This document shows positions 1 to 6,244 of a stretch of 10,897 nucleotides of DNA, in pieces. A model generated the notes under the pieces. That model was not told the DNA's origin, did no database searches, and was given only the letters and a program-made list of their open reading frames with translations. This DNA is from Oscillospiraceae bacterium (GTDB lineage Bacteria; Bacillota; Clostridia; Oscillospirales; Ruminococcaceae): contig JAFUWP010000101.1 of assembly GCA_017483405.1 (NCBI GenBank), positions 1 through 10,897 of the forward strand. The letters run 5' to 3'. The first letter of the stretch is position 1, and each line of letters begins with the position of its first letter. A program made the translations under genes and the position numbers.

Positions 1-609
1 CGTGATGTTGTGGAAGAACAAATCCGGCTTGGTGATGTCATCCTGAGATTATCCGATACTGCCGGTGTTCATGATACTTCCGATAAAGTCGAACAAATCG
101 GCGTGGAGCGCAGTCTTTCCAGTCTTGAACAGGCAGATTTGATTCTCGCTGTCTTCGATATGAGCAGTCCCCTTTCCGATGAAGATAAACTTCTGCTCGA
201 AAAACTTCCCGAAGATAAAACCATTATCGTCTATAACAAATCGGATAAATTAAATCCTGATTTCAATCAAGATGCGCTTTTCCACTTTTCCCCTGTGGAA
301 ACTGTTGAAATCTCTGCCCGAAATCAGGATAATATTTCAGAACTGCAAAACGCTGTCGAACGCTTTGCCATCCGTCATGCCACTCCTGCCGAAGATGGTA
401 TGATTGCTAATGAACGTCAGCGAATCTGCCTTGATAATGCCCTTTCTGCCGTGCAGGAGGCTCTTGATGCCCTCTCTATGGGGTTAGCCTTCGATGCGGT
501 TACCGTCAGCCTTGACGCGGCCGCAGATGCCCTTCTTCAGCTTACCGGCGAACGTGTGACAGATAAAGTTGTGGATACCGTCTTTTCACGGTTCTGTGTC
601 GGCAAATAA
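1..609 (+). CDS. mnmE: tRNA uridine-5-carboxymethylaminomethyl modification GTPase MnmE (3' part)
   Basis: The gene is open at the left edge; the reading frame starts at base 1 (residues RDVVEEQIRLGD), inside the G domain. With MnmG, MnmE installs the aminomethyl-type modification on U34 of tRNAs that read codons ending in A or G. About 202 C-terminal residues are visible out of roughly 455 usual for the family. The G3 motif DTAG is at bases 55-66 and the G4 motif NKSD at 235-246. The protein ends in FCVGK followed by TAA (592-609), matching the conserved C-terminal Cys motif (FC[IV]GK) needed for the modification. An internal GTG at base 10 is not a real start, because the preceding codons continue the conserved GTTRDV region. 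mnmG follows after 38 bp, so the two are probably cotranscribed. Identification is secure. Confidence 0.96.
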   Translation, partial: RDVVEEQIRLGDVILRLSDTAGVHDTSDKVEQIGVERSLSSLEQADLILAVFDMSSPLSDEDKLLLEKLPEDKTIIVYNKSDKLNPDFNQDALFHFSPVETVEISARNQDNISELQNAVERFAIRHATPAEDGMIANERQRICLDNALSAVQEALDALSMGLAFDAVTVSLDAAADALLQLTGERVTDKVVDTVFSRFCVGK

Positions 610-647
610 TATCATAATTTTTATCAATAAAGTGAGATGTTTAGTTT

Positions 648-2522
648 ATGAATCAAGAATATGAAATGGGAAATTTTGATGTCATCATTGTCGGTGCTGG
701 CCATGCCGGTGTGGAAGCCGGACTCGCCTCCGCACGGCTGGGATGCAAAACCCTTCTGATGACTATCTCCCTTGACCAAATCGCAAATATGCCGTGTAAT
801 CCCTCTATCGGAGGCACGGCAAAAGGCCATCTCGTCCGCGAAATTGATGCTCTCGGCGGTGAAATGGGACGCGCCGCGGATGCCTGTTTCTTACAGAGCC
901 GTATGCTGAACCGCGGCAAAGGCCCTGCCGTTCACAGTCTCCGCGTTCAGGCTGACCGTGTGAAATATCACTCTCATGTAAAACATGTCTGTGAACAACA
1001 GGAAAATCTGTTTATCAAACAGGGTGAGGCCGCTCAGATTCTGGTTGAAGATAATCACATCACCGGAATTGTCACAAAATTAGGTGCTGTCTATCACGCG
1101 AAGGCTGTTGTTATCGCGACAGGAACATATCTGAAAGGCAAAATCCATATCGGGCAAGTTTCTTTCGAGAGCGGCCCTGATTCCGCTCTCCCTGCGAATG
1201 CCCTCTCCGAATCGCTCCGTCAGTATCTCCCTCTCCGGAGATTCAAAACCGGTACACCCTGCCGCGTTCACAGGAGAAGCATCAATTTCGATGTTCTTGA
1301 AAAACAAGATGGTGATTCCCAGATTGTTCCCTTCTCCTTTGAGAATCAGAATCAGGATATGAAAAATCAAGTCTCCTGCTATATCAGTTATACCAATCTG
1401 AAAACGCATGATGTCATTAAGGCTAATCTGCATCGTTCTCCCCTGTATTCCGGCAATATCGAAGGTGTAGGCCCTCGTTACTGCCCCTCTATCGAAGATA
1501 AAGTTGTCCGTTTTGCGGATAAGGAACGTCATCAGCTTTTTATCGAACCGATGGGGCTTTCTACGGATGAATATTATCTTCAGGGGATGTCTTCTTCCCT
1601 CCCTGAAGATGTACAGCTTGCTTTTCTCAGAACTATCAAAGGGCTCGAAAATGTTGAAATTCTCCGGCCGGCTTATGCTATCGAATATGACTGCGTTGAC
1701 CCGACTGCCCTCAAACCGACCCTCGAAACAAAAGCTGTTTCCGGATTATTCGGCGCGGGTCAGTTCAACGGCAGTTCCGGCTATGAAGAAGCCGCCGCTC
1801 AGGGGCTTATCGCCGGTATCAATGCCGCTTTATCCGTTCAGGGCAAAGAACAGCTTATTCTCGAACGCTCCGGCTCTTATATCGGCACTCTCATTGATGA
1901 TTTAGTCTGCAAGGGATGCAGTGACCCTTACAGAATGATGACTTCCCGAAGCGAATACAGATTAGTATTAAGACAGGATAATGCTGATTTCCGCATGATG
2001 CCTATCGGTCATAAATTAGGTCTTATTTCAGATGTGAAATATCAAAAAATGCTCGATAAATATGCTCTTGTTGAAGCCGAAATCGACAGACTGAAACATT
2101 CCAATCTTTCCCCGACTTCTGAACTTAACCAATTTTTGGAAAATTCCGGCACTGCTCCGCTCTCAACCGGATGCAAGATTGCAGATTTAATCCGCCGTCC
2201 TCAGCTCGGTTATGATGTGCTCGCGCCGTTCGATTCCGAACGTCCTGAGCTTTCTGATGAAATTCGCGAACAGGTTGAAATTCAAATCAAGTATGAAGGC
2301 TACATCAACAGACAGTATGACATGATTCAGAAAGCCCAGAATCTCGAACAGAAGAAGCTCCCTCAGAATTTCGATTATCATGAAATTCACGGTCTGCGCC
2401 TTGAAGCTATTGAAAAATTAAACAAGCATCAGCCTGTCAGCATCGGACAGGCATCCAGAATTTCCGGTGTTTCTCCGGCGGATGTTTCTGTTCTGCTTAT
2501 CTGGCTGACACAAAATAAATAA
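648..2522 (+). CDS. mnmG: tRNA uridine-5-carboxymethylaminomethyl modification enzyme MnmG (GidA)
   Basis: This is the FAD-binding partner of MnmE in U34 tRNA modification. The 624 residues match the family length of about 625-630. The N-terminal dinucleotide-binding motif GAGHAG is at residues 16-21. It is followed by PCNPSIGG (49-56), VREIDALGGEMG (63-74) and LNRGKGPAV (87-95). The signature GYEEAAAQGL is at 378-387, and a PYRMMTSRSEYRL block and the helical C-terminal domain follow. The ATG at 648 has only a weak purine-rich site upstream (AAGTGAG near 630-636). An in-frame ATG at 666 is possible, but 648 places FDVIIVGAG at the usual distance from the N-terminus. The gene is richer in GC than the accessory block that follows. 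Its stop is four bases before the first parS copy. No anomaly is seen in the protein. Confidence 0.97.
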   Translation: MNQEYEMGNFDVIIVGAGHAGVEAGLASARLGCKTLLMTISLDQIANMPCNPSIGGTAKGHLVREIDALGGEMGRAADACFLQSRMLNRGKGPAVHSLRVQADRVKYHSHVKHVCEQQENLFIKQGEAAQILVEDNHITGIVTKLGAVYHAKAVVIATGTYLKGKIHIGQVSFESGPDSALPANALSESLRQYLPLRRFKTGTPCRVHRRSINFDVLEKQDGDSQIVPFSFENQNQDMKNQVSCYISYTNLKTHDVIKANLHRSPLYSGNIEGVGPRYCPSIEDKVVRFADKERHQLFIEPMGLSTDEYYLQGMSSSLPEDVQLAFLRTIKGLENVEILRPAYAIEYDCVDPTALKPTLETKAVSGLFGAGQFNGSSGYEEAAAQGLIAGINAALSVQGKEQLILERSGSYIGTLIDDLVCKGCSDPYRMMTSRSEYRLVLRQDNADFRMMPIGHKLGLISDVKYQKMLDKYALVEAEIDRLKHSNLSPTSELNQFLENSGTAPLSTGCKIADLIRRPQLGYDVLAPFDSERPELSDEIREQVEIQIKYEGYINRQYDMIQKAQNLEQKKLPQNFDYHEIHGLRLEAIEKLNKHQPVSIGQASRISGVSPADVSVLLIWLTQNK

Positions 2523-2526
2523 TCAA

Positions 2527-2542
2527 TGTTCCACGTGGAACA
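2527..2542. promoter_or_regulatory. parS site 1, perfect palindrome TGTTCCACGTGGAACA
   Basis: ParB-binding centromere site, 4 bp after the mnmG stop and 20 bp before the next start codon. It is the first copy in the window and marks the boundary between core genes and the accessory block. With one flanking AT on each side the symmetry is slightly longer than 16 bp. It differs from the B. subtilis consensus TGTTTCACGTGAAACA by one symmetric base change per arm. Confidence 0.95.
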
Positions 2543-2562
2543 TTTTTCAAAAGGTGTGAAAC

Positions 2563-2910
2563 ATGACAATAGAAGAAATTTTCGGCAATCTTGCCGATAA
2601 ATATCAGAATTTTAACTGGTGGATGGTTTTAGGCTCGGAATCAATTGCACATTTTGTTCCTGAACTTAAAAAAGAAATAGGTCAGGATAATCCTATTTTT
2701 CAGTATCCGGTCTATGCTGTCGCAAAATGTCTGGCAAATGATGATGTTCTGTTCCTGATTGCTGACGGCTCGAAAGAGGGACTATGGAGAATTTATCATT
2801 TGACTTATGCTGAAAATAATATCACGGGTTTCCCTCAATATCAGGAGTTTACTGACAGAAATTCCGTGGGTGATTTTATTGAAAAACAGTTTATTGCAGA
2901 TTTTCTATAA
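2563..2910 (+). CDS. small protein of unknown function, accessory cassette 1 (immunity-like)
   Basis: 115 residues, soluble, with no signal peptide or membrane segment. I do not recognise a named family with certainty. The core DDVLFLIADGSKEGLWRIYH, followed by LTY and a late GFPQYQEF stretch, recalls a group of small hypothetical proteins often found near toxin-immunity loci, but this is an impression from pattern and not a proven match. AAAAGGTG at 2549-2556 lies 6 bp before the ATG and fixes the start. The gene begins 20 bp after parS site 1, and its stop TAA abuts parS site 2 with no gap. There is no promoter of its own that I can support, so expression probably depends on readthrough from mnmE-mnmG. 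The region is visibly AT-rich compared with mnmG. Confidence 0.8.
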   Translation: MTIEEIFGNLADKYQNFNWWMVLGSESIAHFVPELKKEIGQDNPIFQYPVYAVAKCLANDDVLFLIADGSKEGLWRIYHLTYAENNITGFPQYQEFTDRNSVGDFIEKQFIADFL

Positions 2911-2926
2911 TGTTCCACGTGGAACA
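2911..2926. promoter_or_regulatory. parS site 2
   Basis: Perfect copy of TGTTCCACGTGGAACA. It starts at the base after the TAA stop of the 2563 gene and is followed by TTTTCAGGAGTGTGAAAC leading into the next start codon. Flanks AAT/ATT extend the palindrome. Confidence 0.95.
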
Positions 2927-2947
2927 TTTTCAGGAGTGTGAAACTTT

Positions 2948-3349
2948 ATGATTCTTCCTGTTGGTGTAACTGGTTTCTTTCAGAAATCCATTCCGCCGGA
3001 ACTTGATTTCAAAAGCTTTCAGCAATATTGTTATTCCGTCAGAGAGTTTCCGGTGCTGGAATTTATCAATCAGAAACAGAATAATTATTTCGGTGCAAAA
3101 TTCTCGGATTTCTGCCTGCTTTTGAACAGATATTATCCGTTTGCAGGTTTCGTGAATGTTTTATCTTCCGAAAAAATATTTATTAATATCAGCTTTCCGG
3201 AATTTTATGCATATCAGTTTCTTCCGGCTGAATTTCTCAACAGTCCCTTCGATTTCCGGAATCATGAGCTTTCAAAGACAGAATTACAGCAGATTTTATA
3301 TTGGAATCCGGTTTCTGTCGGAAATGTTATCTTCAATGAATGGGATTAA
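2948..3349 (+). CDS. protein of unknown function, accessory cassette 2
   Basis: 133 residues, not recognised with certainty. It starts MILPVGVTGFF, is rich in Phe and Tyr throughout, and ends in NPVSVGNVIFNEWD. That PVGVTGFF start and the ending of the form (G)xVIFNxWD recall small hypothetical proteins of Firmicutes seen near SMI1/KNR4-type immunity genes, but no function can be assigned. There is no signal peptide or clear membrane helix; the hydrophobic residues are scattered. AGGAG at 2932-2936 precedes the ATG by 11 bp, and the shared leader GTGTGAAAC lies between them. parS site 2 lies 21 bp upstream and parS site 3 lies 7 bp after the stop. An ORF in another frame at 3156-3356 is a shadow. 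Confidence 0.78.
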   Translation: MILPVGVTGFFQKSIPPELDFKSFQQYCYSVREFPVLEFINQKQNNYFGAKFSDFCLLLNRYYPFAGFVNVLSSEKIFINISFPEFYAYQFLPAEFLNSPFDFRNHELSKTELQQILYWNPVSVGNVIFNEWD

Positions 3350-3356
3350 TTTTTAA

Positions 3357-3372
3357 TGTTCCACGTGGAACA
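3357..3372. promoter_or_regulatory. parS site 3
   Basis: Perfect copy, 7 bp after the stop of the 2948 gene. The leader after it (TTTTCAGGAGTGTGAAAC) is identical to that after site 2. Confidence 0.95.
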
Positions 3373-3392
3373 TTTTCAGGAGTGTGAAACTT

Positions 3393-3746
3393 ATGCAGAA
3401 ATATGATTTTTCAGAATTGATAAAAAATATCAAGTGCATGAAATGCGTTCCCGATGTTCTGACAGATAATCATCAGATACTTGATTTCGATATTGATGGA
3501 TGCAGTCTCGTATCAAAAGAAATTCTGCTCGAAATTCTGGACTGCCTTCCGGCTATGGATAAACAATTTCAAAATCTGCCAAATGTGCCATATCATTTTT
3601 ATCTTGAGGGAGTTACAATTCATGCTCCCGATAAAGTCGAGCTTTATTATGTTACAGATGAGGCAAATGCCCAGAATACGCAGATATTCCATAAAATAAA
3701 TAATAACTGGATTCTGCAAGTTAATGTTCCACGTGGAACATTTTAA
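3393..3746 (+). CDS. protein of unknown function, accessory cassette 3, ending in parS-encoded VPRGTF
   Basis: 117 residues, no recognised family. The ATG at 3393 is chosen over an in-frame GTG at 3384 because AGGAG (3378-3382) is 10 bp from the ATG but only 1 bp from the GTG. The protein has no signal peptide. A middle stretch with VTIHAPDKVELYYV looks like consecutive beta strands. The last residues are NVPRGTF, of which VPRGT is the translation of parS site 4 lying in frame over the end of the gene. The native C-terminus has therefore probably been lost or replaced at the junction. The next gene starts 13 bp after the stop, with its RBS overlapping the stop codon region, so translation may be coupled. 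Confidence 0.78.
   Translation: MQKYDFSELIKNIKCMKCVPDVLTDNHQILDFDIDGCSLVSKEILLEILDCLPAMDKQFQNLPNVPYHFYLEGVTIHAPDKVELYYVTDEANAQNTQIFHKINNNWILQVNVPRGTF
3725..3740. promoter_or_regulatory. parS site 4 (inside coding sequence)
   Basis: Perfect copy lying in frame over the last codons of the 3393 gene, read as GTT CCA CGT GGA ACA (VPRGT). It is followed by TTTTAAAGGAGTGTGAAAC, which contains both the stop codon and the next ribosome binding site. Confidence 0.95.
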
Positions 3747-3759
3747 AGGAGTGTGAAAC

Positions 3760-4569
3760 ATGTTTCAGATTCATTTTCAATTGCAGGAACTTGATAAAAT
3801 TGTTCCGTGGGGTGATGAAAATCATCAGTCTATGCACTGGTACGGCCTTACTGATGGTTTACTTTGGATTACTGCCGGAAATCATACTGTTTATGAGTAT
3901 TCTCAGCAGGCAAGGGATTTCTGGAATGAAGATATTCAGTATAATAATTATCAGCTTTCCAGATTCTTACAGGATTTTTCTGGGACATTCCCTTTTATCT
4001 GTGAATCCGTTCCGGAATTTATCTATCAAAATATCGAAAATTTTATGCCGATTACCGATAAATGGAAACGCATTCATGAAGATTTGCCAGATGATGCCTT
4101 TGAGCTATGGTATGATGAAACATACTGGCCTCTGGTCGAGTGGTTCTATCAGCAAAATTCTTTCGATTCCGGACATCTGGTGGGTGGTTATGAAATCGGC
4201 TGTTTCCGCTTTCAGGATAAAATCAAATTCTGGTGGGATAATGACGGCCGTACTCTGCCGAATGGTCAGCCTGTCTGGACTTCTCAGAAAGGCATTTATG
4301 AAATGAAATATGCTGATTTTGTCAGAGAAGTGCAGAGATTCTTTGATGAATTCTTTCAGAAAATGGATATTCAGGTGCAGAATGCTGTCGGAAAAGACTG
4401 GGGCAGAGTTCAGCTTGATAAAAATCAGCTCATGAGAGAACATCAAACCACAACAGAAAGTTTTCAGCAGAAAATAGATGCTCTCTCAAAAAAGCCTCAG
4501 TTTCCAAGAGACTGGAATACGATTTCCGAACTCTGGAAAAAATGCCTTGAAGAACGCAATCAAAATTAA
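3760..4569 (+). CDS. DUF5984-like protein, accessory cassette 4
   Basis: 269 residues, the largest accessory gene. The N-terminal part reads as a polar-aromatic domain with PWG, then HWYGLTDGLLWI at roughly 26-37, then YQLSRFLQDF and a VPEFIYQNI stretch. This arrangement resembles the DUF5984 family as I remember it, whose function is unknown; I hold the family name only moderately. The middle is strikingly rich in Trp and Phe. The C-terminal 50 residues (after about 215) are charged and probably helical or coiled. No signal peptide or membrane segment is seen. AAGGAG at 3746-3751 lies 8 bp before the ATG. parS site 4 is 19 bp upstream and site 5 is 4 bp after the stop. A long ORF in another frame (3791-4306) is a shadow. 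Confidence 0.82.
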   Translation: MFQIHFQLQELDKIVPWGDENHQSMHWYGLTDGLLWITAGNHTVYEYSQQARDFWNEDIQYNNYQLSRFLQDFSGTFPFICESVPEFIYQNIENFMPITDKWKRIHEDLPDDAFELWYDETYWPLVEWFYQQNSFDSGHLVGGYEIGCFRFQDKIKFWWDNDGRTLPNGQPVWTSQKGIYEMKYADFVREVQRFFDEFFQKMDIQVQNAVGKDWGRVQLDKNQLMREHQTTTESFQQKIDALSKKPQFPRDWNTISELWKKCLEERNQN

Positions 4570-4573
4570 AACA

Positions 4574-4589
4574 TGTTCCACGTGGAACA
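4574..4589. promoter_or_regulatory. parS site 5 (22-bp extended palindrome)
   Basis: Perfect copy whose flanks ACA/TGT make the symmetry 22 bp long (4571-4592). It lies 4 bp after the stop of the 3760 gene. The ATG formed at 4573 by the flanking A plus the first TG of the site gives a false start reading MFHVEH. Confidence 0.95.
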
Positions 4590-4608
4590 TGTTCAAAAGG
4601 TGAATTTT

Positions 4609-4953
4609 ATGCAAGAAATTACTGTTCTGGATGGATTATTTAAAATTTTATTTGCGATTTATCAAACACCTACGATGTATCTTCGCAGAAAATCTATTTT
4701 TCAGCTTGAAATTTTTATACAGGGCATTCGTTATGGAGTTGTTTTAGATTATCAGCAAAATCGGAGATTAAAACAGGAATTAGAGATTCTTCATCAGTTT
4801 GATTTGTTCCTGAGACAGAAATATTTCTATGGTGCTTCACTTAATTGCTATTCTGCCTTGTACTGTCATTCCGGCGGAAGTGAAGAAATCGCTTTTGGTT
4901 TATTTTTTGAGGAACTCAAAATCTATCTGAATCAGAATACTATGTCTATCTAA
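4609..4953 (+). CDS. small protein of unknown function, accessory cassette 5a (duplicated, immunity-like)
   Basis: 114 residues. The start is the ATG at 4609, which has AAAAGGTG at 4595-4602 placed 6 bp upstream. The longer reading from 4573 (MFHVEHVQKVNF) is only translated parS plus RBS. The pattern of TPTMYLRRKSIFQLEIFIQG near residues 20-39, followed by an HQFDLFLRQKYFY stretch and a C-terminal FGLFFEELKIYL, resembles small hypothetical proteins carrying the form PxMYLxxxSIxxLxxFIxGY. These are frequent in toxin-immunity neighbourhoods; this is inference from pattern. There is no signal peptide. The next gene is a paralogue identical at 84 of 114 positions without gaps. parS site 5 lies 19 bp upstream and site 6 lies 6 bp after the stop. 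Confidence 0.83.
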   Translation: MQEITVLDGLFKILFAIYQTPTMYLRRKSIFQLEIFIQGIRYGVVLDYQQNRRLKQELEILHQFDLFLRQKYFYGASLNCYSALYCHSGGSEEIAFGLFFEELKIYLNQNTMSI

Positions 4954-4959
4954 ATAAAA

Positions 4960-4975
4960 TGTTCCACGTGGAACA
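4960..4975. promoter_or_regulatory. parS site 6 (24-bp extended palindrome)
   Basis: Perfect copy in which the flanks AAAA/TTTT extend the symmetry to 24 bp (4956-4979). In RNA it could form a 10-bp stem with an ACGT loop. It lies 6 bp after the stop of the 4609 gene. Confidence 0.95.
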
Positions 4976-4994
4976 TTTTCAAAAGGTGAATTTT

Positions 4995-5339
4995 ATGCAG
5001 GAAATTACTGTTCTGGATGGATTATTTAAAATTTTATTTGCTGTTCGTCAAGTTCCTGGAATGTTTCTCCGCAAAAAATCTATTTTTCATCTGGAAATCT
5101 TTATCCGCGGTTTAAGCACTGGCTTCACTCTGGACGGACAGCAGAATCATCAGCTGAAACAAGAACTGGAAATTCTTCATCAATTCGATTTGTTTCTGCA
5201 ACAAAAATATTTCTATGGGTCTGCTCTTAACTGTTATTCTGATTTGTATTTTCATTCCGCTGAAGACGAAGAAACTGCTTTTGATTTGTTCTTTCAGGAA
5301 CTTGAAAGCTATCTGAATCAGAATACTATATCTATCTAA
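4995..5339 (+). CDS. small protein of unknown function, accessory cassette 5b (paralogue of 5a)
   Basis: 114 residues, the tandem paralogue of the preceding gene (84/114 identical, no gaps). The first 16 residues are identical. Changes cluster between residues 17 and 55 and between 69 and 104. AAAAGGTG lies 6 bp before the ATG at 4995; the in-frame ATG at 4959 is inside parS and is rejected as a start. PGMFLRKKSIFHLEIFIRG (residues 21-39) keeps the same pattern as copy 5a, so both copies look functional. Substitutions that change charge in an otherwise conserved frame (for example Y/G and R/S positions in the middle) would suit two copies with different binding partners, but this is inference. 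It is flanked by parS sites 6 and 7. Confidence 0.83.
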   Translation: MQEITVLDGLFKILFAVRQVPGMFLRKKSIFHLEIFIRGLSTGFTLDGQQNHQLKQELEILHQFDLFLQQKYFYGSALNCYSDLYFHSAEDEETAFDLFFQELESYLNQNTISI

Positions 5340-5345
5340 ATAAAA

Positions 5346-5361
5346 TGTTCCACGTGGAACA
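5346..5361. promoter_or_regulatory. parS site 7 (24-bp extended palindrome)
   Basis: Perfect copy with AAAA/TTTT flanks giving 24-bp symmetry (5342-5365). It lies 6 bp after the stop of the 4995 gene and 19 bp before the next ATG, and it closes the 386-bp tandem repeat. Confidence 0.95.
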
Positions 5362-5380
5362 TTTTCAAGAGGTGTGAAAC

Positions 5381-5887
5381 ATGTGGTCAAATATCAGAAA
5401 CAAACTCGAAAATGTTTATCTTGCTGATTCCCTCAAAGGCCGGATTCAGTATTTTACAACGACCTATCGGGAATGTCATGACCGTGAAGGCAGAGCATCC
5501 ATCCGGCTTGATGATGAGGAAATTCTCAAAAGCAGTTACTTCGATAAAATAGGTGCGCACAGTAAAATCTATTATTCTCATTCCGCTGACTGGGAGTCTG
5601 CCTATTTCCTTGCGGAATCACAGGGCTGTTTCGACCAGAGAAATTTTTATCAGGCTTTTCAGGAGTTCGATAATCAGAGTATTCAGAAAAGCCTGCAAAG
5701 TGAGAGACTTCTGGTCAGGATTTTTGCCATCCTTGACAGGCGCACCGGAAAAAGAACATTGCTTGCCCTCGAAAATCACATGAAAAACGAAAATCAGATT
5801 CTTCAATTATTTTATCACATCCGGCTGGATGCCGAACATATAAATTCTGATGTTCCACGTGGAACATCGCAGGAGTGTGAAACATGA
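5381..5887 (+). CDS. SF0329-like family protein, accessory cassette 6, with parS in its 3' codons
   Basis: 168 residues. The start MWSNIRNKLENVYLADSLKG followed by RIQYFTTTYRECHDREGRAS, and the later LDRRTGKRTLLAL, resemble the small proteins annotated as the SF0329 family, whose function is unknown. I am moderately sure of that name. No signal peptide or membrane helix is present. AAGAGGTG upstream (about 5367-5374) gives good spacing to the ATG at 5381. parS site 8 lies in frame near the end, so the C-terminus reads SDVPRGTSQECET, and the last codons also encode the RBS and leader of the next gene. The stop TGA overlaps the next ATG by 4 bp (ATGA), a sign of translational coupling. The C-terminal tail is thus probably a by-product of cassette fusion. 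Confidence 0.83.
   Translation: MWSNIRNKLENVYLADSLKGRIQYFTTTYRECHDREGRASIRLDDEEILKSSYFDKIGAHSKIYYSHSADWESAYFLAESQGCFDQRNFYQAFQEFDNQSIQKSLQSERLLVRIFAILDRRTGKRTLLALENHMKNENQILQLFYHIRLDAEHINSDVPRGTSQECET
5851..5866. promoter_or_regulatory. parS site 8 (inside coding sequence)
   Basis: Perfect copy in frame within the 3' end of the 5381 gene, encoding VPRGT. It is followed by TCGCAGGAGTGTGAAAC, so the shared leader is also coding here. The next ATG is 17 bp away, the shortest spacing in the set. Confidence 0.95.
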
Positions 5888-6228
5888 CAATTCCCGAACT
5901 ATATCAGAATTATTATTTTCATGACAGTATTTTCAAGAAAATCTGCCTTGATAAAGAAACTGGGCAAAGAATTGTCTGGTGTCAGTTCTGCAATTTCCTA
6001 CAGGAAAATTATGAAAATTCTCAGCCTACGAACAGCGATATTTTTATTATCTTTCAAAATGCTCAGTTTTCTCGATATATTACAGAATGTGAAGTGCTTA
6101 CACAGGAATTAATTGATAACCGCACTATCCGTTTTTTCCTCGCAAATGAAGATAATTCCGATTGCTTTGAATTTATCATTTCTGCCGATTTTGTCGAAAT
6201 CGAAATTATCAGAACTTATAATTTATAA
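5884..6228 (+). CDS. small protein of unknown function, accessory cassette 7
   Basis: 114 residues, acidic-looking, not assigned to a named family. The N-terminus MTIPELYQNYYFHDSIFKKI followed by a VWCQFCNFLQENY stretch has the look of small hypothetical proteins containing the pattern YYFHDS...(D/E)FCxxxQ, which I have seen only as uncharacterised genes. No signal peptide or membrane segment is present. AGGAG (about 5871-5875) precedes the ATG, which overlaps the upstream stop as ATGA. The stop TAA abuts parS site 9 with no gap, as in the 2563 gene. It is the last accessory gene before rsmG. Confidence 0.8.
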   Translation: MTIPELYQNYYFHDSIFKKICLDKETGQRIVWCQFCNFLQENYENSQPTNSDIFIIFQNAQFSRYITECEVLTQELIDNRTIRFFLANEDNSDCFEFIISADFVEIEIIRTYNL

Positions 6229-6244
6229 TGTTCCACGTGGAACA
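6229..6244. promoter_or_regulatory. parS site 9
   Basis: Perfect copy starting at the base after the stop of the 5884 gene. Its last A plus the following TG creates an ATG at 6244 that opens a false N-terminal extension of rsmG. It lies 110 bp upstream of parS site 10. Confidence 0.95.

Larger units (their letters stand above)
4574..4959 (+). repeat. 386-bp tandem repeat, copy 1 (parS + RBS + gene)
   Basis: Copy 1 of a direct duplication whose period is exactly 386 bp: parS sites 5, 6 and 7 start at 4574, 4960 and 5346, and the two start codons at 4609 and 4995 are also 386 bp apart. The unit runs from parS through leader and gene to the base before the next parS. The two copies align without gaps. 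The ends are nearly identical, while the middle has diverged. Confidence 0.93.
4960..5345 (+). repeat. 386-bp tandem repeat, copy 2 (parS + RBS + gene)
   Basis: Second copy of the direct duplication described at 4574-4959. It ends immediately before parS site 7, so the repeat boundaries coincide with parS copies, as expected for unequal recombination between neighbouring parS sites followed by divergence. Confidence 0.93.

Noticed and set aside
1080..1532. Minus-strand ORF of 150 codons opposite mnmG, and similar antisense or out-of-frame ORFs (for example 3791-4306, 6643-6984)
   Set aside because: They lie wholly within well-supported genes, lack RBSs and show no recognisable protein features.
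2906..2911. TATAAT at the end of the 2563 gene as a promoter for the next gene
   Set aside because: It is made by a TATAA ending plus the first T of parS; the nearest TTGAAA is 21 bp away, too far.
3193..3270. TTTCCGGAA-type short palindromes as possible Noc sites
   Set aside because: They occur in coding sequence as common codon pairs and do not match the Noc consensus with CCCGGG at its centre.
4573..4608. N-terminal extension MFHVEHVQKVNF of the 4609 gene
   Set aside because: It is translated parS plus RBS; the ATG at 4609 has AAAAGGTG at proper spacing and matches the paralogue.
4959..4994. N-terminal extension MFHVEHFQKVNF of the 4995 gene
   Set aside because: Same artefact: the ATG lies at the edge of parS and has no RBS.
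6217..6229. Two TATAAT-like boxes before rsmG as a promoter
   Set aside because: They fall in the AT-rich end of the upstream gene; no -35 box at 16-18 bp supports them.
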